Positions 1 to 9,726 of a DNA stretch of 64,000 nucleotides are shown here, piece after piece. The translations under genes were made by a program, and so were the position numbers. The notes below the pieces were generated by a model, which did not search any database, was not told the origin of the DNA, and was given only the letters and a program-made list of their open reading frames with translations. The DNA is taken from contig NZ_QAJN01000003.1 in assembly GCF_003852425.1 (NCBI RefSeq), forward strand, positions 1-64,000, given 5' to 3'. Numbering within the stretch: the stretch's first letter is position 1; each line of letters begins with the position of its first letter. The DNA comes from Paucibacter sp. KBW04. GTDB lineage: Bacteria; Pseudomonadota; Gammaproteobacteria; Burkholderiales; Burkholderiaceae_C.

Positions 1-200
1 AGGGCCCAGCCGGGCAGGCCGGCGTCAGACAAGGCCGAGACCACGGTCCAACTCACCAGCGCCCCCACCATCAAAATCTCGCCATGCGCGAAATTGATCA
101 GGTTGATGATGCCGTACACCATCGTGTACCCCAGCGCCACCAGCGCGTACATGCTGCCGAGCACAAGCCCGTTAATGATTTGCTGGAAAAAGGTTTCCAT
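1..200 (-). CDS. livH: Branched-chain amino acid ABC transporter permease LivH (N-terminal part)
   Basis: The gene runs off the left edge, so only about 66 N-terminal residues are present. They begin METFFQQIINGLVLGSMYAL and continue through a GYTMVYGIINLINFAHGE stretch. That is the signature first membrane segment and following loop of LivH, an inner-membrane permease subunit of the high-affinity leucine/isoleucine/valine importer. The start is well placed: a GGAG Shine-Dalgarno core lies about 7 bases upstream (207-210 on the plus strand reads CTCC). The rest of the liv operon should lie to the left. The paralogous urea permease UrtB is an alternative but fits the N-terminus less well. Confidence 0.9.
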   Translation of the reverse strand, partial: METFFQQIINGLVLGSMYALVALGYTMVYGIINLINFAHGEILMVGALVSWTVVSALSDAGLPGWA

Positions 201-272
201 AAAGCGTCTCCGGTTTGGCTTGGGCCTTGTACTGTTTCTGCACTGCCCTTGCCCGTTCATTGCATGACGAGC

Positions 273-301
273 AAAAAAAAACCCGCCGCAAAGTCGGCGG
301 G
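273..301 (-). terminator. Intrinsic terminator after rarA
   Basis: Inverted arms CCCGCCG (282-288) and CGGCGGG (295-301) are flanked by nine A residues at 273-281. Read on the minus strand this is a 7-bp GC stem followed by a T run. It lies downstream of the minus-strand ftsK-lolA-rarA group and upstream of livH. The stretch 302-451 between it and the rarA stop shows nothing else I can name. Confidence 0.8.
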
Positions 302-451
302 CCTTGGTTGGCCATCTGTTCCTGCAGGCTCGGAACGATTGTAGGAGTGGGCTAGAGCCCGGTTTCGATAGTAAATACCCGTACCGACACCCCGGATAAA
401 CACGGGGGCAAACGCCGCAAATTCATGCCCACCACGGGCACAGTATTCAGG

Positions 452-1837
452 TCAATCGGCGCTGGCTTCGGGTGCCGCGCCGGCCTCTTCATCGAGCCGG
501 CGCAGAAAGGCCAGCTTCTCGCTGATCTTGCCCTCCAAACCCCGCGGCACGGGCTCGTACCAGCGCTGCGACTCCAGGCCGGCGGGCAGATAGGTCTCAC
601 CCGCGGCATAGGCATGCGGCTCGTCATGGGCATAACGGTAGGCATGGCCGTGGCCGAGCTCCTTCATCAAGCTCGTAGGCGCGTTACGCAAATGCACCGG
701 CACCTCGCGCGATTTGTCTTGCTTCACAAAGGCACGCACCTCGTTAAAGGCCTTGTAGCCCGCATTGCTCTTGGCTGCCACGGCCAGGTAGATCACCGCC
801 TGAGCCAGGGCCAGATCGCCTTCGGGCGAGCCCAGGCGCTCAAAGGTGGCCGCCGCATCGTTGGCGATCTGCATGGCGCGAGGGTCGGCCAGGCCTATGT
901 CTTCCCAGGCCATGCGCACGATGCGGCGCGAGAGATAACGCGCATCGGCCCCGCCATCCAACATGCGGCAAAACCAGTAAAGCGCGGCATCCGGATTGGA
1001 GCCTCGCACCGATTTATGCAGGGCCGAGATCTGGTCGTAGAAATTGTCACCGCCCTTGTCGAAGCGGCGGGCATTGAGCGTGAGCGCCTTCTGGATGAAC
1101 TCGCTACTGAGCTTCTGGGTCTTGGCGGCCAGGGCGGCAGAGGCGGCTTGCTCCAGCAGATTGAGCAGGCGGCGGGCATCGCCATCCGCATAACCCACCA
1201 AGGTGTCTATCGCGCCCTCGTCCAACTCCACCGGGAAGAACTCGGTGGCCTGGGCCTTGGCCACCAATTGCCTCAGCTCCTCATCGCTGAGCGACTTGAG
1301 CACATAGACCTGGGCGCGGGACAAAAGCGCCGAGTTGATCTCAAAGGACGGGTTCTCGGTGGTGGCGCCGATGAATGTGAACAGGCCCGATTCAACATGG
1401 GGCAAGAAAGCGTCTTGCTGAGACTTGTTGAAGCGGTGCACCTCATCCACAAACACCACCGTGCGGCGGCCTTGAGCGACCACACTCTGGGCGCGCTCCA
1501 CCGCTTCACGAATGTCCTTCACCCCGCCCAGCACGGCCGAGATGGTGATGAAGTGGGCGTCAAAGGCTTGCGCCATCAGCCGCGCCAAAGTGGTTTTACC
1601 CACGCCCGGCGGGCCCCACAGAATCATGGAGTGCAGGCGACCCGATTCAAAGGCATTGCGCAAAGGCATGCCCGGACCCAGCAGCTGCTGCTGGCCAATG
1701 ACCTCATCCAGCGAGCGGGGCCGCAGCAACTCGGCCAGGGGTTGATTCAGGACAGAAACCTCGGCCGGGCTGGATGCTGGCGCGGGCTGAGTCGGCGCAG
1801 TGAACTCAGGAAAGAGCGAGTCATTCATATCGGACAT
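452..1837 (-). CDS. rarA: Replication-associated recombination protein A (RarA/MgsA AAA+ ATPase)
   Basis: The 461-residue product matches RarA (E. coli 447), a clamp-loader-like AAA+ ATPase that acts at stalled replication forks. An N-terminal tail with FPEF is followed by Walker [10 protein letters not shown] (about 75-83), Walker [11 protein letters not shown], the sensor region [14 protein letters not shown], and the family C-terminal domain with [20 protein letters not shown]. The reading frame stays open upstream into lolA. I chose the ATG at 1837 because the family N-terminus begins there; an ATG at 1846 is possible, and neither has a strong Shine-Dalgarno site. It follows lolA by about 53 bases on the same strand, so co-transcription is likely. 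Confidence 0.93.
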   Translation of the reverse strand: MSDMNDSLFPEFTAPTQPAPASSPAEVSVLNQPLAELLRPRSLDEVIGQQQLLGPGMPLRNAFESGRLHSMILWGPPGVGKTTLARLMAQAFDAHFITISAVLGGVKDIREAVERAQSVVAQGRRTVVFVDEVHRFNKSQQDAFLPHVESGLFTFIGATTENPSFEINSALLSRAQVYVLKSLSDEELRQLVAKAQATEFFPVELDEGAIDTLVGYADGDARRLLNLLEQAASAALAAKTQKLSSEFIQKALTLNARRFDKGGDNFYDQISALHKSVRGSNPDAALYWFCRMLDGGADARYLSRRIVRMAWEDIGLADPRAMQIANDAAATFERLGSPEGDLALAQAVIYLAVAAKSNAGYKAFNEVRAFVKQDKSREVPVHLRNAPTSLMKELGHGHAYRYAHDEPHAYAAGETYLPAGLESQRWYEPVPRGLEGKISEKLAFLRRLDEEAGAAPEASAD

Positions 1838-1890
1838 GGCAAGCATTGTCGCAGCCGCTTGTCGCAGCTTCTCACCGGCCAGGCACAGGC

Positions 1891-2532
1891 TTACTGCTCG
1901 ATTAGATCGGCACCGGCAGGCAGCACAAAACGAAAACGCTCCGCCGCGATGGGCGTGTTGGCGCTCAGGGCCGTGAAGTCCAGGCGCGAGCGCTGGCCGA
2001 AGCCGTCGACGATTTCCAAGGCGGCCAAAACCTCGCCCTTGAATCCGATCTTGAGGGACTGAAAACCACCGTCCGCCTGCTTGGGCTCGGCCTGCACCCA
2101 ATCCAGGCCGCCTTCCGAGGCCAAGGCTTTGAGTTTGAAGTCGCGTTCTAGATTGCCACCTGCCAGCAAGGCAGCCGGGGTGGCGCCCAGGGCGGCGCTC
2201 ATGCGTCGGGAGCTGGCTTGGTTGAGATCGGGGTCGAAGATCCAGACCTTTTGCCCATCACCCACGATCAGCTGCTCAAACGGCTTGGTGTAGACGAAGC
2301 GGAATTGATTGGGGCGCTGAAACTCGAAGCTGCCCGAGGAGGTCTTCTTGCGCTGACCATCGGGCGAGCTGACCACCTGGCTGAACTGGGCACGGCCGCT
2401 TTTGACCTCGCGCACAAAGTCTTTCAAGGCCGTGACCGCATCGGCCTGAGCCCAGGCGGAAATGCTCAACATGCCGAGCAGCACAGCGGCCTTCTGCGAC
2501 AGCTTGAGGCCGGTCTTCATCATCGTCTTCAT
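1891..2532 (-). CDS. lolA: Outer-membrane lipoprotein carrier protein LolA
   Basis: The 213-residue product has a signal peptide ending near SAWAQA and the LolA fold: LKDFVREVKSGRAQFSQ, then SGSFEFQRPNQFRFVYTKPFEQLIVGDGQ, then an acidic-aromatic VWIFDPDL strand. LolA is the periplasmic chaperone that takes lipoproteins from LolCDE to LolB at the outer membrane. It starts 15 bases after the ftsK stop, and ftsK-lolA-rarA is a common gammaproteobacterial and betaproteobacterial order. Three clustered methionines (2532, 2523, 2520) leave the exact start open by up to four residues. At least two lipoprotein clients lie in this window (BamC and the 81-residue lipoprotein). Confidence 0.93.
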   Translation of the reverse strand: MKTMMKTGLKLSQKAAVLLGMLSISAWAQADAVTALKDFVREVKSGRAQFSQVVSSPDGQRKKTSSGSFEFQRPNQFRFVYTKPFEQLIVGDGQKVWIFDPDLNQASSRRMSAALGATPAALLAGGNLERDFKLKALASEGGLDWVQAEPKQADGGFQSLKIGFKGEVLAALEIVDGFGQRSRLDFTALSANTPIAAERFRFVLPAGADLIEQ

Positions 2533-2547
2533 TGTTCTTGCTTCGCT

Positions 2548-4911
2548 TTACTCGTCCCGCTTGGGCACGATCAGATCACGGTTGCCATTGGTGCCCATGC
2601 TGGACACCAGGCCGGACTTTTCCATCTGCTCCAGCAGACGGGCGGCGCGGTTATAGCCAATGCGCAGATGGCGCTGAACCAAGGAGATAGAGGCTCGCCG
2701 GTGCTGCAGCACGATGGCCACGGCCTGGTCGTACATCGGGTCGGCCTCGCCCTCACCCCCTGCCCCGCCGCCACCGGCCTCACCGCCCTCACCCTCCAGC
2801 ACGCCACCTTCCAGAATGCCTTCGATGTAATTGGGCTCGCCCTGGGTCTTCAGATACTCGACCACGCGGTGCACCTCGTCATCGCTGACGAAGGCGCCGT
2901 GCACACGGATAGGCAGGCCGGTGCCCGAGGGCATATAAAGCATGTCACCCATGCCCAGCAAGGCCTCGGCGCCCATCTGGTCGAGGATGGTGCGGCTGTC
3001 AATCTTGCTGCTGACCTGGAAGGACAGGCGGGTCGGGATATTCGCCTTGATCAGGCCGGTGATCACATCGACCGAGGGGCGCTGGGTGGCCAGGATCAGG
3101 TGGATGCCGGCGGCACGGGCTTTTTGCGCCAGACGGGCGATCAGCTCTTCGATCTTCTTGCCCACCACCATCATCAGGTCGGCCAACTCGTCGATGACGA
3201 CGACGATAAAGGGCAGGCGCTCCAGCGGCTCCGGCATCTCGGGCGTCAGGCTGAAGGGGTTGGGCAGGTGCTCGCCGCGCTCGGTGGCTTCGTCGATCTT
3301 CTTGTTATAGCCAGCCAGATTGCGCACGCCCAGCTTGCTCATCAGCTTGTAGCGGCGCTCCATCTCGCCCACACACCAGTTGAGCGCATTGCTGGCCTGC
3401 TTCATATCGGTGACCACCGGGGCCAACAGATGCGGAATGCCTTCGTAGACACTCATTTCCAGCATCTTGGGGTCGATCAGGATCAGGCGCACGTCGCGCG
3501 CCTCGGCCTTGTAGAGCAGGCTCAGAATCATCGCGTTGATACCGACGGACTTACCCGAGCCTGTCGTACCGGCCACCAGGCAGTGCGGCATCTTGGCCAG
3601 ATCGGCCACCACGGGCAGGCCCACGATGTCCTTGCCCAGGCCCATGGTCAGCTGAGACGAGGCGTCCGCATAAACCTGCGAACCCAAAATCTCCGACAAA
3701 CGAATCGTCTGGCGCCGCGCATTGGGCAGCTCCAGGGCCATGTAGTTTTTGCCGGGGATAGTTTCCACCACGCGGATGGACACGAGACTCAGAGAGCGCG
3801 ACAAGTCCTTGGCCAGGCCGACGATTTGCGAGCCCTTGACGCCGGTGGCCGGCTCGATCTCGTAGCGGGTGATCACCGGGCCCGGCGAGGCCGCCACCAC
3901 CCGCACCTCGACACCAAAGTCGCGCAGCTTCTTTTCGATCATGCGCGAGGTCATTTCCAGCGACTCCGGCGTCACCGACTCCACCCGCTGCGGGGCGGTG
4001 TCCAGCAGATCGACCTGAGGCAGCTTGGTATCGCTAGCATCGACAAAAAGCGTGGTCTGGCGTTCCTTGGCCACACGGGTGGACTTGGGCACTTCCACCA
4101 CCGGCGGCTCGATGACGATGGGCACATGGTGCTCCTCGACCACCTGGCGCTCCACCTCGACCACATACTCACGCTCCTGGGCGGCTTGTTCGCCCACGCG
4201 TTGGTCCTCGGCCTGCTCGCGGCGCTCGGCCTGGCGTTCACGCAGCTGGTCCAGGCGGGTACCCAAGGCCTCCGCGACTCGCAGCCAAGAAAATCTCAGG
4301 GCCAGACCCGAACCCAGCAAAGCCAGGGCGATCCAGACCACGCCCGATCCCGCAAAGCCAAGCGCACGCATACTCCAAGGGCCCAGGGCGTAGCCCAGCA
4401 CGCCACCGGCATGACCGGGCAAATGAGACTCCCAGGAGTACAGCCGGGTCCATTCCAGCGAGCAGCTGGCGCACATCAGTAGCAGCACGCCCAAGGCCCC
4501 CAAGGCCTTGCGGCCAGCTGGCCTAGGATGGGCATCCGGTGCCTCGGCGCGCAAGAGACCAGCTAGGCCGCTGAGCCATTGGCGCAAACCGATCAACACC
4601 AGCCACCAGGCCGAGAAGCCAAAGCCGAAGAGCAGCAGATCGGAGACCCAGGCCCCCACGCCCCCCATGCGATTGCCGTACAGCGCCCGGGTGCCTGAGC
4701 TGGTGAACGCGGCATCGGCCGGATCATGGCTGAGCAAGGCCAGCACCACCATGCACCACAGCAGCCCACCCAGCAGCAACCAGACCGGCGTGCTCAAGGG
4801 GTTGCCGCGCACAGGCACGGGCGCCTTGCCCTTTTTGCCTTGGCGTTTATAGACTTTGTCGTTTGCGCCGGCTTCTTCGCCACGCAGCAGGGAACCCAGG
4901 GGAAAACTCAT
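2548..4911 (-). CDS. ftsK: DNA translocase FtsK
   Basis: This is a 787-residue FtsK of the compact type. Four hydrophobic segments in roughly the first 210 residues are followed by a short charged linker rich in Glu, Arg and Gln (about 215-285), the alpha/beta motor, and a gamma winged-helix domain. Motifs include Walker A GTTGSGKS (about 448-455), Walker [16 protein letters not shown], and the gamma region with [20 protein letters not shown], which reads polar KOPS sites. FtsK pumps chromosome ends through the closing septum and activates XerCD at dif. The frame extends to a GTG at 4950; I chose the first ATG. Neither has a clear ribosome site. It leads an ftsK-lolA-rarA group. Confidence 0.95.
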   Translation of the reverse strand: MSFPLGSLLRGEEAGANDKVYKRQGKKGKAPVPVRGNPLSTPVWLLLGGLLWCMVVLALLSHDPADAAFTSSGTRALYGNRMGGVGAWVSDLLLFGFGFSAWWLVLIGLRQWLSGLAGLLRAEAPDAHPRPAGRKALGALGVLLLMCASCSLEWTRLYSWESHLPGHAGGVLGYALGPWSMRALGFAGSGVVWIALALLGSGLALRFSWLRVAEALGTRLDQLRERQAERREQAEDQRVGEQAAQEREYVVEVERQVVEEHHVPIVIEPPVVEVPKSTRVAKERQTTLFVDASDTKLPQVDLLDTAPQRVESVTPESLEMTSRMIEKKLRDFGVEVRVVAASPGPVITRYEIEPATGVKGSQIVGLAKDLSRSLSLVSIRVVETIPGKNYMALELPNARRQTIRLSEILGSQVYADASSQLTMGLGKDIVGLPVVADLAKMPHCLVAGTTGSGKSVGINAMILSLLYKAEARDVRLILIDPKMLEMSVYEGIPHLLAPVVTDMKQASNALNWCVGEMERRYKLMSKLGVRNLAGYNKKIDEATERGEHLPNPFSLTPEMPEPLERLPFIVVVIDELADLMMVVGKKIEELIARLAQKARAAGIHLILATQRPSVDVITGLIKANIPTRLSFQVSSKIDSRTILDQMGAEALLGMGDMLYMPSGTGLPIRVHGAFVSDDEVHRVVEYLKTQGEPNYIEGILEGGVLEGEGGEAGGGGAGGEGEADPMYDQAVAIVLQHRRASISLVQRHLRIGYNRAARLLEQMEKSGLVSSMGTNGNRDLIVPKRDE

Positions 4912-5031
4912 GCTGCCATTGTGGCGCAGGATTTGGCGCTCATTGCGCACGCGTCACCCGAGGGTGTGACCATCTCCAACAAGGCTGCGATGGTCAGCGT
5001 GCGCGCGGGGTCGTTTCAGCGCCAAAGACGC

Positions 5032-5697
5032 TCAATCGGGGAAGCGTTCCTTGATCACCACCGAGCCGTTTTCCAGGGTCTCGATCACGCCCCGCTCCTC
5101 CAGGTCCTTCATCACCCGGCTGACCATTTCGCGCGAGGCGCCGACGACCTTGGCCATGTCCTGACGCGAAACCTTGCCACGGATGATCTTCAGGCCCTTC
5201 TCTTCCTCTGACATATCCAGCAAGGTGCGCGCCACACGGCCATACACATCGAGCAAGGCCAGAGATTCGATCTGGCGGTCGGCATTGCGAAGGCGCGCCA
5301 CCAAGCCACGCAGAATGGCGTAAGACAGGCTAGAGGTCTCGGGCAAGCAGCGCGCAAACTCCAGACGACCCAGCACCAACATATCGGTCTGCACCTCGGC
5401 ACGCACGGTGGCCGAATGCGGCTCATGGTCGATCAAGCTCATTTCGCCCACATAGTCGCCGGGCTGCAACACGGCCAAGATCACCTCGCGTCCACGCGTA
5501 TCCGAGGTTAGGACTCGGGCCCGGCCATTCAGCAAAATGAACAAGGCATTCGACTTGGTGCCCTGCTCCACGATCAATTCACCGCGCTTGAAGCGACGCT
5601 TGACGACATTGTCTGCAATGGACTGCGCCTGATCGGTGGTCAGCAAGGAGAACAGAGGCACTCTGCGGATCAGGTCCAGATTCGACAACATGGCCAT
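5032..5697 (-). CDS. Crp/Fnr-family transcriptional regulator
   Basis: The 221-residue product has an N-terminal cyclic-nucleotide-binding beta-roll (RGELIVEQGTKSNALFILL, then PGDYVGEMSLIDHEPHSATV). A long dimerisation helix follows, then a C-terminal winged helix with a recognition stretch VSRQDMAKVVGASREMVSRV. It lacks the N-terminal cysteine set of FNR, so it is more like Crp. Whether it binds cAMP cannot be read here. The start at 5697 has an AGGAG site 7-8 bases upstream (plus-strand CTCCT near 5705-5709); an in-frame ATG at 5691 is the alternative. It is divergent from trxB across 219 bases, so the two may share regulatory sequence. Confidence 0.9.
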   Translation of the reverse strand: MAMLSNLDLIRRVPLFSLLTTDQAQSIADNVVKRRFKRGELIVEQGTKSNALFILLNGRARVLTSDTRGREVILAVLQPGDYVGEMSLIDHEPHSATVRAEVQTDMLVLGRLEFARCLPETSSLSYAILRGLVARLRNADRQIESLALLDVYGRVARTLLDMSEEEKGLKIIRGKVSRQDMAKVVGASREMVSRVMKDLEERGVIETLENGSVVIKERFPD

Positions 5698-5865
5698 ATA
5701 GGGTCTCCTACGAAGAATGAATTGATATCGGCACGCAAGCGCAACACCTGCAGCGTAGCCAGGGCAAACAACAAGATCCCTACGGTTTTGCCCAGGGTCC
5801 CTAGAATGCACTCAACGATTGTGCCAATACCTTCTGGTGTTCACATCGGGTAGGCACGGGAATAA

Positions 5866-6876
<1,011 letters not shown>

Positions 6877-6922
6877 TCAAGCCCAGGGCGGCCCGAGCCT
6901 GGTGGCCTGTTCAAAATTGAGC

Positions 6923-6928
6923 TATACT
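6923..6928 (+). promoter_or_regulatory. Candidate -10 box of the rpmB-rpmG operon
   Basis: TATACT lies about 180 bases before rpmB, in the only gene-free stretch upstream of the two ribosomal protein genes. No convincing -35 box sits 16-18 bases upstream, so the call rests on the -10 match and position. If correct, the mRNA carries a leader of roughly 175 bases that includes the hairpins at 7038-7071. Confidence 0.4.
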
Positions 6929-7037
6929 CGCAGGCTTGCTTGCTGGATGGATCGCGCCCAATGACTAAAGCCCAGAGCTTTCTTCAAAGGGTTTAGCTTG
7001 CATAAAGCGATCAAAAGGTCGTCTCAATCACTCTTTC

Positions 7038-7071
7038 CAGGGTTCGCCTTGCGCGAAACCCTGTTTCAGGG
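7038..7071 (+). promoter_or_regulatory. Alternative hairpins in the rpmB leader
   Basis: CAGGGTTCGC (7038-7047) can pair with GCGAAACCCTG (7053-7063, one bulged A). The same CCCTG (7059-7063) can instead pair with CAGGG (7067-7071) across a three-base loop. The two stems exclude each other. They lie about 40 bases before the rpmB start, where ribosomal protein autoregulation sites often sit. A role in control is inference. Confidence 0.4.
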
Positions 7072-7109
7072 CGAGGCGGCTGGTCATCAAATCAAACCGG
7101 AGTAGCGTC

Positions 7110-7343
7110 ATGGCACGCGTCTGTCAAGTCACGGGCAAGAAGCCCATGGTGGGAAACAATGTCTCCCACGCCAATAACAAAACGAAGCGTCGCTTCCTGC
7201 CGAATCTGCAGTACCGCCGTTTCTTCTTGGAAACCGAGAACCGTTGGGTTCGTCTGCGTATCAGCAATGCTGCTCTGCGTTTGATCGACAAGGTCGGCAT
7301 CGACCAAGTCGTCGCCGATCTGCGCGCCAAGGGCGAGCTCTGA
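7110..7343 (+). CDS. rpmB: 50S ribosomal protein L28
   Basis: The 77-residue basic protein begins [20 protein letters not shown] after the start Met and contains [15 protein letters not shown], the diagnostic L28 pattern. Length equals the E. coli protein. A CCGGAG ribosome site lies about 6 bases before the ATG. It heads the usual rpmB-rpmG pair and encodes a 23S rRNA-binding protein of the large subunit. Confidence 0.98.
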   Translation: MARVCQVTGKKPMVGNNVSHANNKTKRRFLPNLQYRRFFLETENRWVRLRISNAALRLIDKVGIDQVVADLRAKGEL

Positions 7344-7369
7344 TCATCTAAGACTCAAGGAGCACAATC

Positions 7370-7537
7370 ATGGCCAAAGGCGCACGCGAAAAGATCAAGC
7401 TGGAGTCGACCGCAGGTACGGGTCACTTCTACACCACCGACAAGAACAAGAAGACCACGACCGGCAAGCTCGAATTCATGAAATTCGACCCCAAGGCTCG
7501 TAAGCATGTTCTGTACAAGGAAATCAAGCTGAAGTAA
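7370..7537 (+). CDS. rpmG: 50S ribosomal protein L33
   Basis: This 55-residue protein begins [19 protein letters not shown] and ends [11 protein letters not shown]. It follows rpmB by 26 bases with a good AAGGAG site. It has no cysteine at all, so it is the zinc-independent (C-minus) form of L33 usual in proteobacteria. L33 is a small large-subunit protein near the E-site. Terminator hairpins follow at 7561-7622. Confidence 0.98.
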   Translation: MAKGAREKIKLESTAGTGHFYTTDKNKKTTTGKLEFMKFDPKARKHVLYKEIKLK

Positions 7538-7560
7538 TTCGGCCTGGTATCTCGGTGCTT

Positions 7561-7622
7561 GAGACCTGCTCGCAGGTCTCGCCAAAAAAAAACCCCGCAG
7601 CTCAGGCTGGCGGGGTTTTTTT
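7561..7622. terminator. Terminator region between rpmG and the DUF3016 gene
   Basis: There are two hairpins in tandem. The first is GAGACCTG/CAGGTCTC (7561-7580) with a four-base loop. The second, CCCCGC/GCGGGG, is flanked by A residues on its left and T residues on its right (7584-7622). The second is symmetric and should stop both the rpmBG transcript and the convergent DUF3016 transcript. Confidence 0.85.
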
Positions 7623-7647
7623 ATGGCCGCAAGGCCGACGCTGCGAT

Positions 7648-8145
7648 TTAGGGTTTGGCAGCAGGCTTGATCTCAGCGGCAAACTCTTTGGCGAACCACT
7701 CGTCCAGCATGCGCTTCTCGAAACGCAGGGAGTCATTGCTGTCGTAGCGATTGAAGCGATCCATATACGAGAGATCGCTCAGCTGGGCCTGACCCTTGCG
7801 TAATTCCTTGCCCTGCTCACTCAGCACAAAGCGCAGATCGATGGCCGGGCGCGTCACGGGACGAAGGACGCGGTACATCTCCATGGTCCGACCATGCGGC
7901 TCCAACTCGCCGGCGAGATCCACATCAGTCACTTCGATCAGCAAATCCTTGCCGGGCAGCTGCTGATCACCCAGCTCGCGCAGATGCGCTTGCAGCGCCT
8001 GCAAAACCCGATCCCGGTCCACCACCGAGCGGTTGGCATCGGAAAATTTCTCGGGATTCACGAAGCGCACTTCGACACTGGCCTGGGCTGCAGCAGCACC
8101 CAGCAGCAAAGCCAGGGGTAAAACAGCAAGTCTGATTGCTTTCAT
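7648..8145 (-). CDS. DUF3016 family exported protein
   Basis: The 165-residue product has a clear signal peptide (MKAIRLAVLPLALLLGAAAAQA) followed by VEVRFVNPEKFSDA, the start of the DUF3016 family. The mature part is a mixed alpha/beta domain of about 140 residues with no cysteine and no recognisable catalytic motif. Location is probably periplasmic. The start at 8145 is set by an AAGGAGA site about 6 bases upstream. The function of the family is unknown to me. It stands alone between terminators. Confidence 0.8.
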   Translation of the reverse strand: MKAIRLAVLPLALLLGAAAAQASVEVRFVNPEKFSDANRSVVDRDRVLQALQAHLRELGDQQLPGKDLLIEVTDVDLAGELEPHGRTMEMYRVLRPVTRPAIDLRFVLSEQGKELRKGQAQLSDLSYMDRFNRYDSNDSLRFEKRMLDEWFAKEFAAEIKPAAKP

Positions 8146-8192
8146 CTTGTCTCTCCTTGAGCTAGTCACAGACAAAGTCTAGTCCGTAGACG

Positions 8193-8220
8193 AAAAAAAG
8201 GGCACCTCCTGGGGTGCCCT
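8193..8220 (-). terminator. Intrinsic terminator after the desaturase gene
   Basis: AGGGCACC and GGTGCCCT form an 8-bp stem. On the minus strand it is followed by seven T residues (A run at 8193-8199). It lies between the desaturase stop (8300) and the DUF3016 start. The short palindrome CTTCGC-AAA-GCGAAG at about 8263-8277 lies between the desaturase stop and this terminator and has no T run. Confidence 0.75.
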
Positions 8221-8299
8221 TTCTGTATCGCTTCTGTAATGCTTTGTTGTCTTGGCCTCGCACTTCGCAAAGCGAAGGCAAAGCCGTTCGTTTTCGCCG

Positions 8300-9520
8300 T
8301 TAGACCCGCGCCATGCGCAGGTTCATGGAGAAGGCACGCAGCTCGGCAATGCCACTCTCCTCGGCGCGACGACACCAGGCTTGCAGATCACTCACCAGCT
8401 GCTCGGCCGAGACATTGGTGCGAGTCCAGAGCTGGCGCAATTCCTCGCGCATGGTCAGCAGCTTGTCCAGAGCCGGGCTGGCAGCACGGGCACCAGCAAT
8501 CTGGTCCAGCGCCTCGTCCGGGATGCGATCGGCATCGCGGTGCAGCCAAGCCTTGGCGGCCTTGAACTGCGCCCACTGAGCGCTGTGCTGCTTGCCCTGA
8601 GCCTTGAGCTTGTCCAACTCCTCGCCGCAAGCCGCCTTCAAGCCGCGACCATAGCTGGCCATGACCTCGTAGCGATTCGCGATGATGGCTTCCAGCGTCT
8701 GCTTATCGGCGGGCTTGATATCACCCTGACGCAGCTTGGGCGCCGTCTTGCGGACCTTGGCCCAACCCAGCATCTCGAAGGCACGGATATAGCCCCAGCC
8801 GATATCGAACTCAAAAGGCTTGACCGAGAACTTGGCCGAGGTCGGATAGGTGTGGTGGTTGTTGTGCAGTTCTTCACCACCGATCAAGATGCCCCAGGGC
8901 GAGACATTGGTCGAAGCATCGGGGGCCTCGAAATTACGGTAGCCCCAGAAGTGACCGATGCCGTTGATGACACCTGTTGCCCAGACCGGGATCCAGGCCA
9001 TCTGAATCGCCCAGATGGTGGCGCCGATGGCACCAAACAGCGTCAAATTGATGATCAACATCAGACCCACACCTTGCCAGGAATAGCGGGTGTAGAGATT
9101 GCGTTCGATCCAGTCATTGGGCGTGCCCAGGCCGTACTTGCTGACGGTCTCGGGGTTCTTGGCTTCGGCGCGATAGAGCTCCACACCCGTCAGCAGCAAG
9201 GCCTTGAGGCCACGCGTTTGCGGGCTGTGGGGATCTTCCTCGGTCTCGCACTTGGCGTGATGCTTGCGGTGTACCGCCACAAACTCCTTGGTCACCATGC
9301 CGGTGGTCAGCCACAACCAGAAACGGAAGAAGTGGGCCGGAATGGGGCCCAGGTCCAAGGCTCTGTGAGCTTGCGCACGATGCAAGAAGATGGTCACACC
9401 CAGAATCGTGAAATGCGTCACAACCAAGGTGTAGACAACCATCTGCCAAGCGCTGGCGTCCAGCAGCCCATTGCTGAGCCACTCCACCAGGCCGTCACGT
9501 ATCGTCATCAAGAAGTTCAT
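8300..9520 (-). CDS. Fatty acid (acyl-CoA type) desaturase
   Basis: The 406-residue membrane enzyme carries the three histidine boxes of the di-iron desaturases: HRAQAHRA, HRKHHAKC and, after two further membrane segments, HNNHHTYP. It introduces a cis double bond into acyl chains, probably as a delta-9 enzyme that adjusts membrane fluidity. Beyond the desaturase domain (about residues 1-260) is a charged helical tail of roughly 140 residues, seen in related betaproteobacterial proteins. The start at 9520 begins MNFLMTIRDG; the frame is open further upstream without a better start. A promoter with a palindrome lies at 9638-9654. Confidence 0.92.
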   Translation of the reverse strand: MNFLMTIRDGLVEWLSNGLLDASAWQMVVYTLVVTHFTILGVTIFLHRAQAHRALDLGPIPAHFFRFWLWLTTGMVTKEFVAVHRKHHAKCETEEDPHSPQTRGLKALLLTGVELYRAEAKNPETVSKYGLGTPNDWIERNLYTRYSWQGVGLMLIINLTLFGAIGATIWAIQMAWIPVWATGVINGIGHFWGYRNFEAPDASTNVSPWGILIGGEELHNNHHTYPTSAKFSVKPFEFDIGWGYIRAFEMLGWAKVRKTAPKLRQGDIKPADKQTLEAIIANRYEVMASYGRGLKAACGEELDKLKAQGKQHSAQWAQFKAAKAWLHRDADRIPDEALDQIAGARAASPALDKLLTMREELRQLWTRTNVSAEQLVSDLQAWCRRAEESGIAELRAFSMNLRMARV

Positions 9521-9637
9521 TCGGTCCTTAAACAGTGATCCATAGCGATCCGAGGCCTCAGGCCCGCGGCAATCCCTTGGAAACTTCTCCGCCAAGCATT
9601 GGCCAAAAGCCAACAGATGCGAAAAAGTTCTTGCTTG

Positions 9638-9654
9638 ATTGTAGGTGAGTCACC
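9638..9654 (-). promoter_or_regulatory. Candidate desaturase promoter with an adjoining palindrome
   Basis: On the minus strand TACAAT (plus-strand 9638-9643) is a good -10 box about 118 bases before the start codon. Directly upstream lies the palindrome GGTGA-G-TCACC (9644-9654), and a similar half-site GGGTGA follows at about 9667-9672. The palindrome occupies the -10/-35 spacer, a usual place for a repressor such as those controlling fatty acid desaturation. The regulator is not in the window. Confidence 0.4.
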
Positions 9655-9726
9655 CTAAATCGCCCAGGGTGAAAGCCCCGGGCCCGGCTGAGGGAGATCA
9701 AGAAACGCGCAAGGAAAGCGCAGGAC

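Noticed and set aside
425-4482. Two long plus-strand open frames opposite rarA and ftsK
   Set aside because: They are antisense shadows of high-GC genes. Their translations are rich in His, Gln, Arg and Gly with no motifs, while the minus-strand genes have clear families.
8260-8282. CTTCGC-AAA-GCGAAG hairpin as a second terminator
   Set aside because: No T run follows on either strand and a good terminator lies nearby at 8193-8220.
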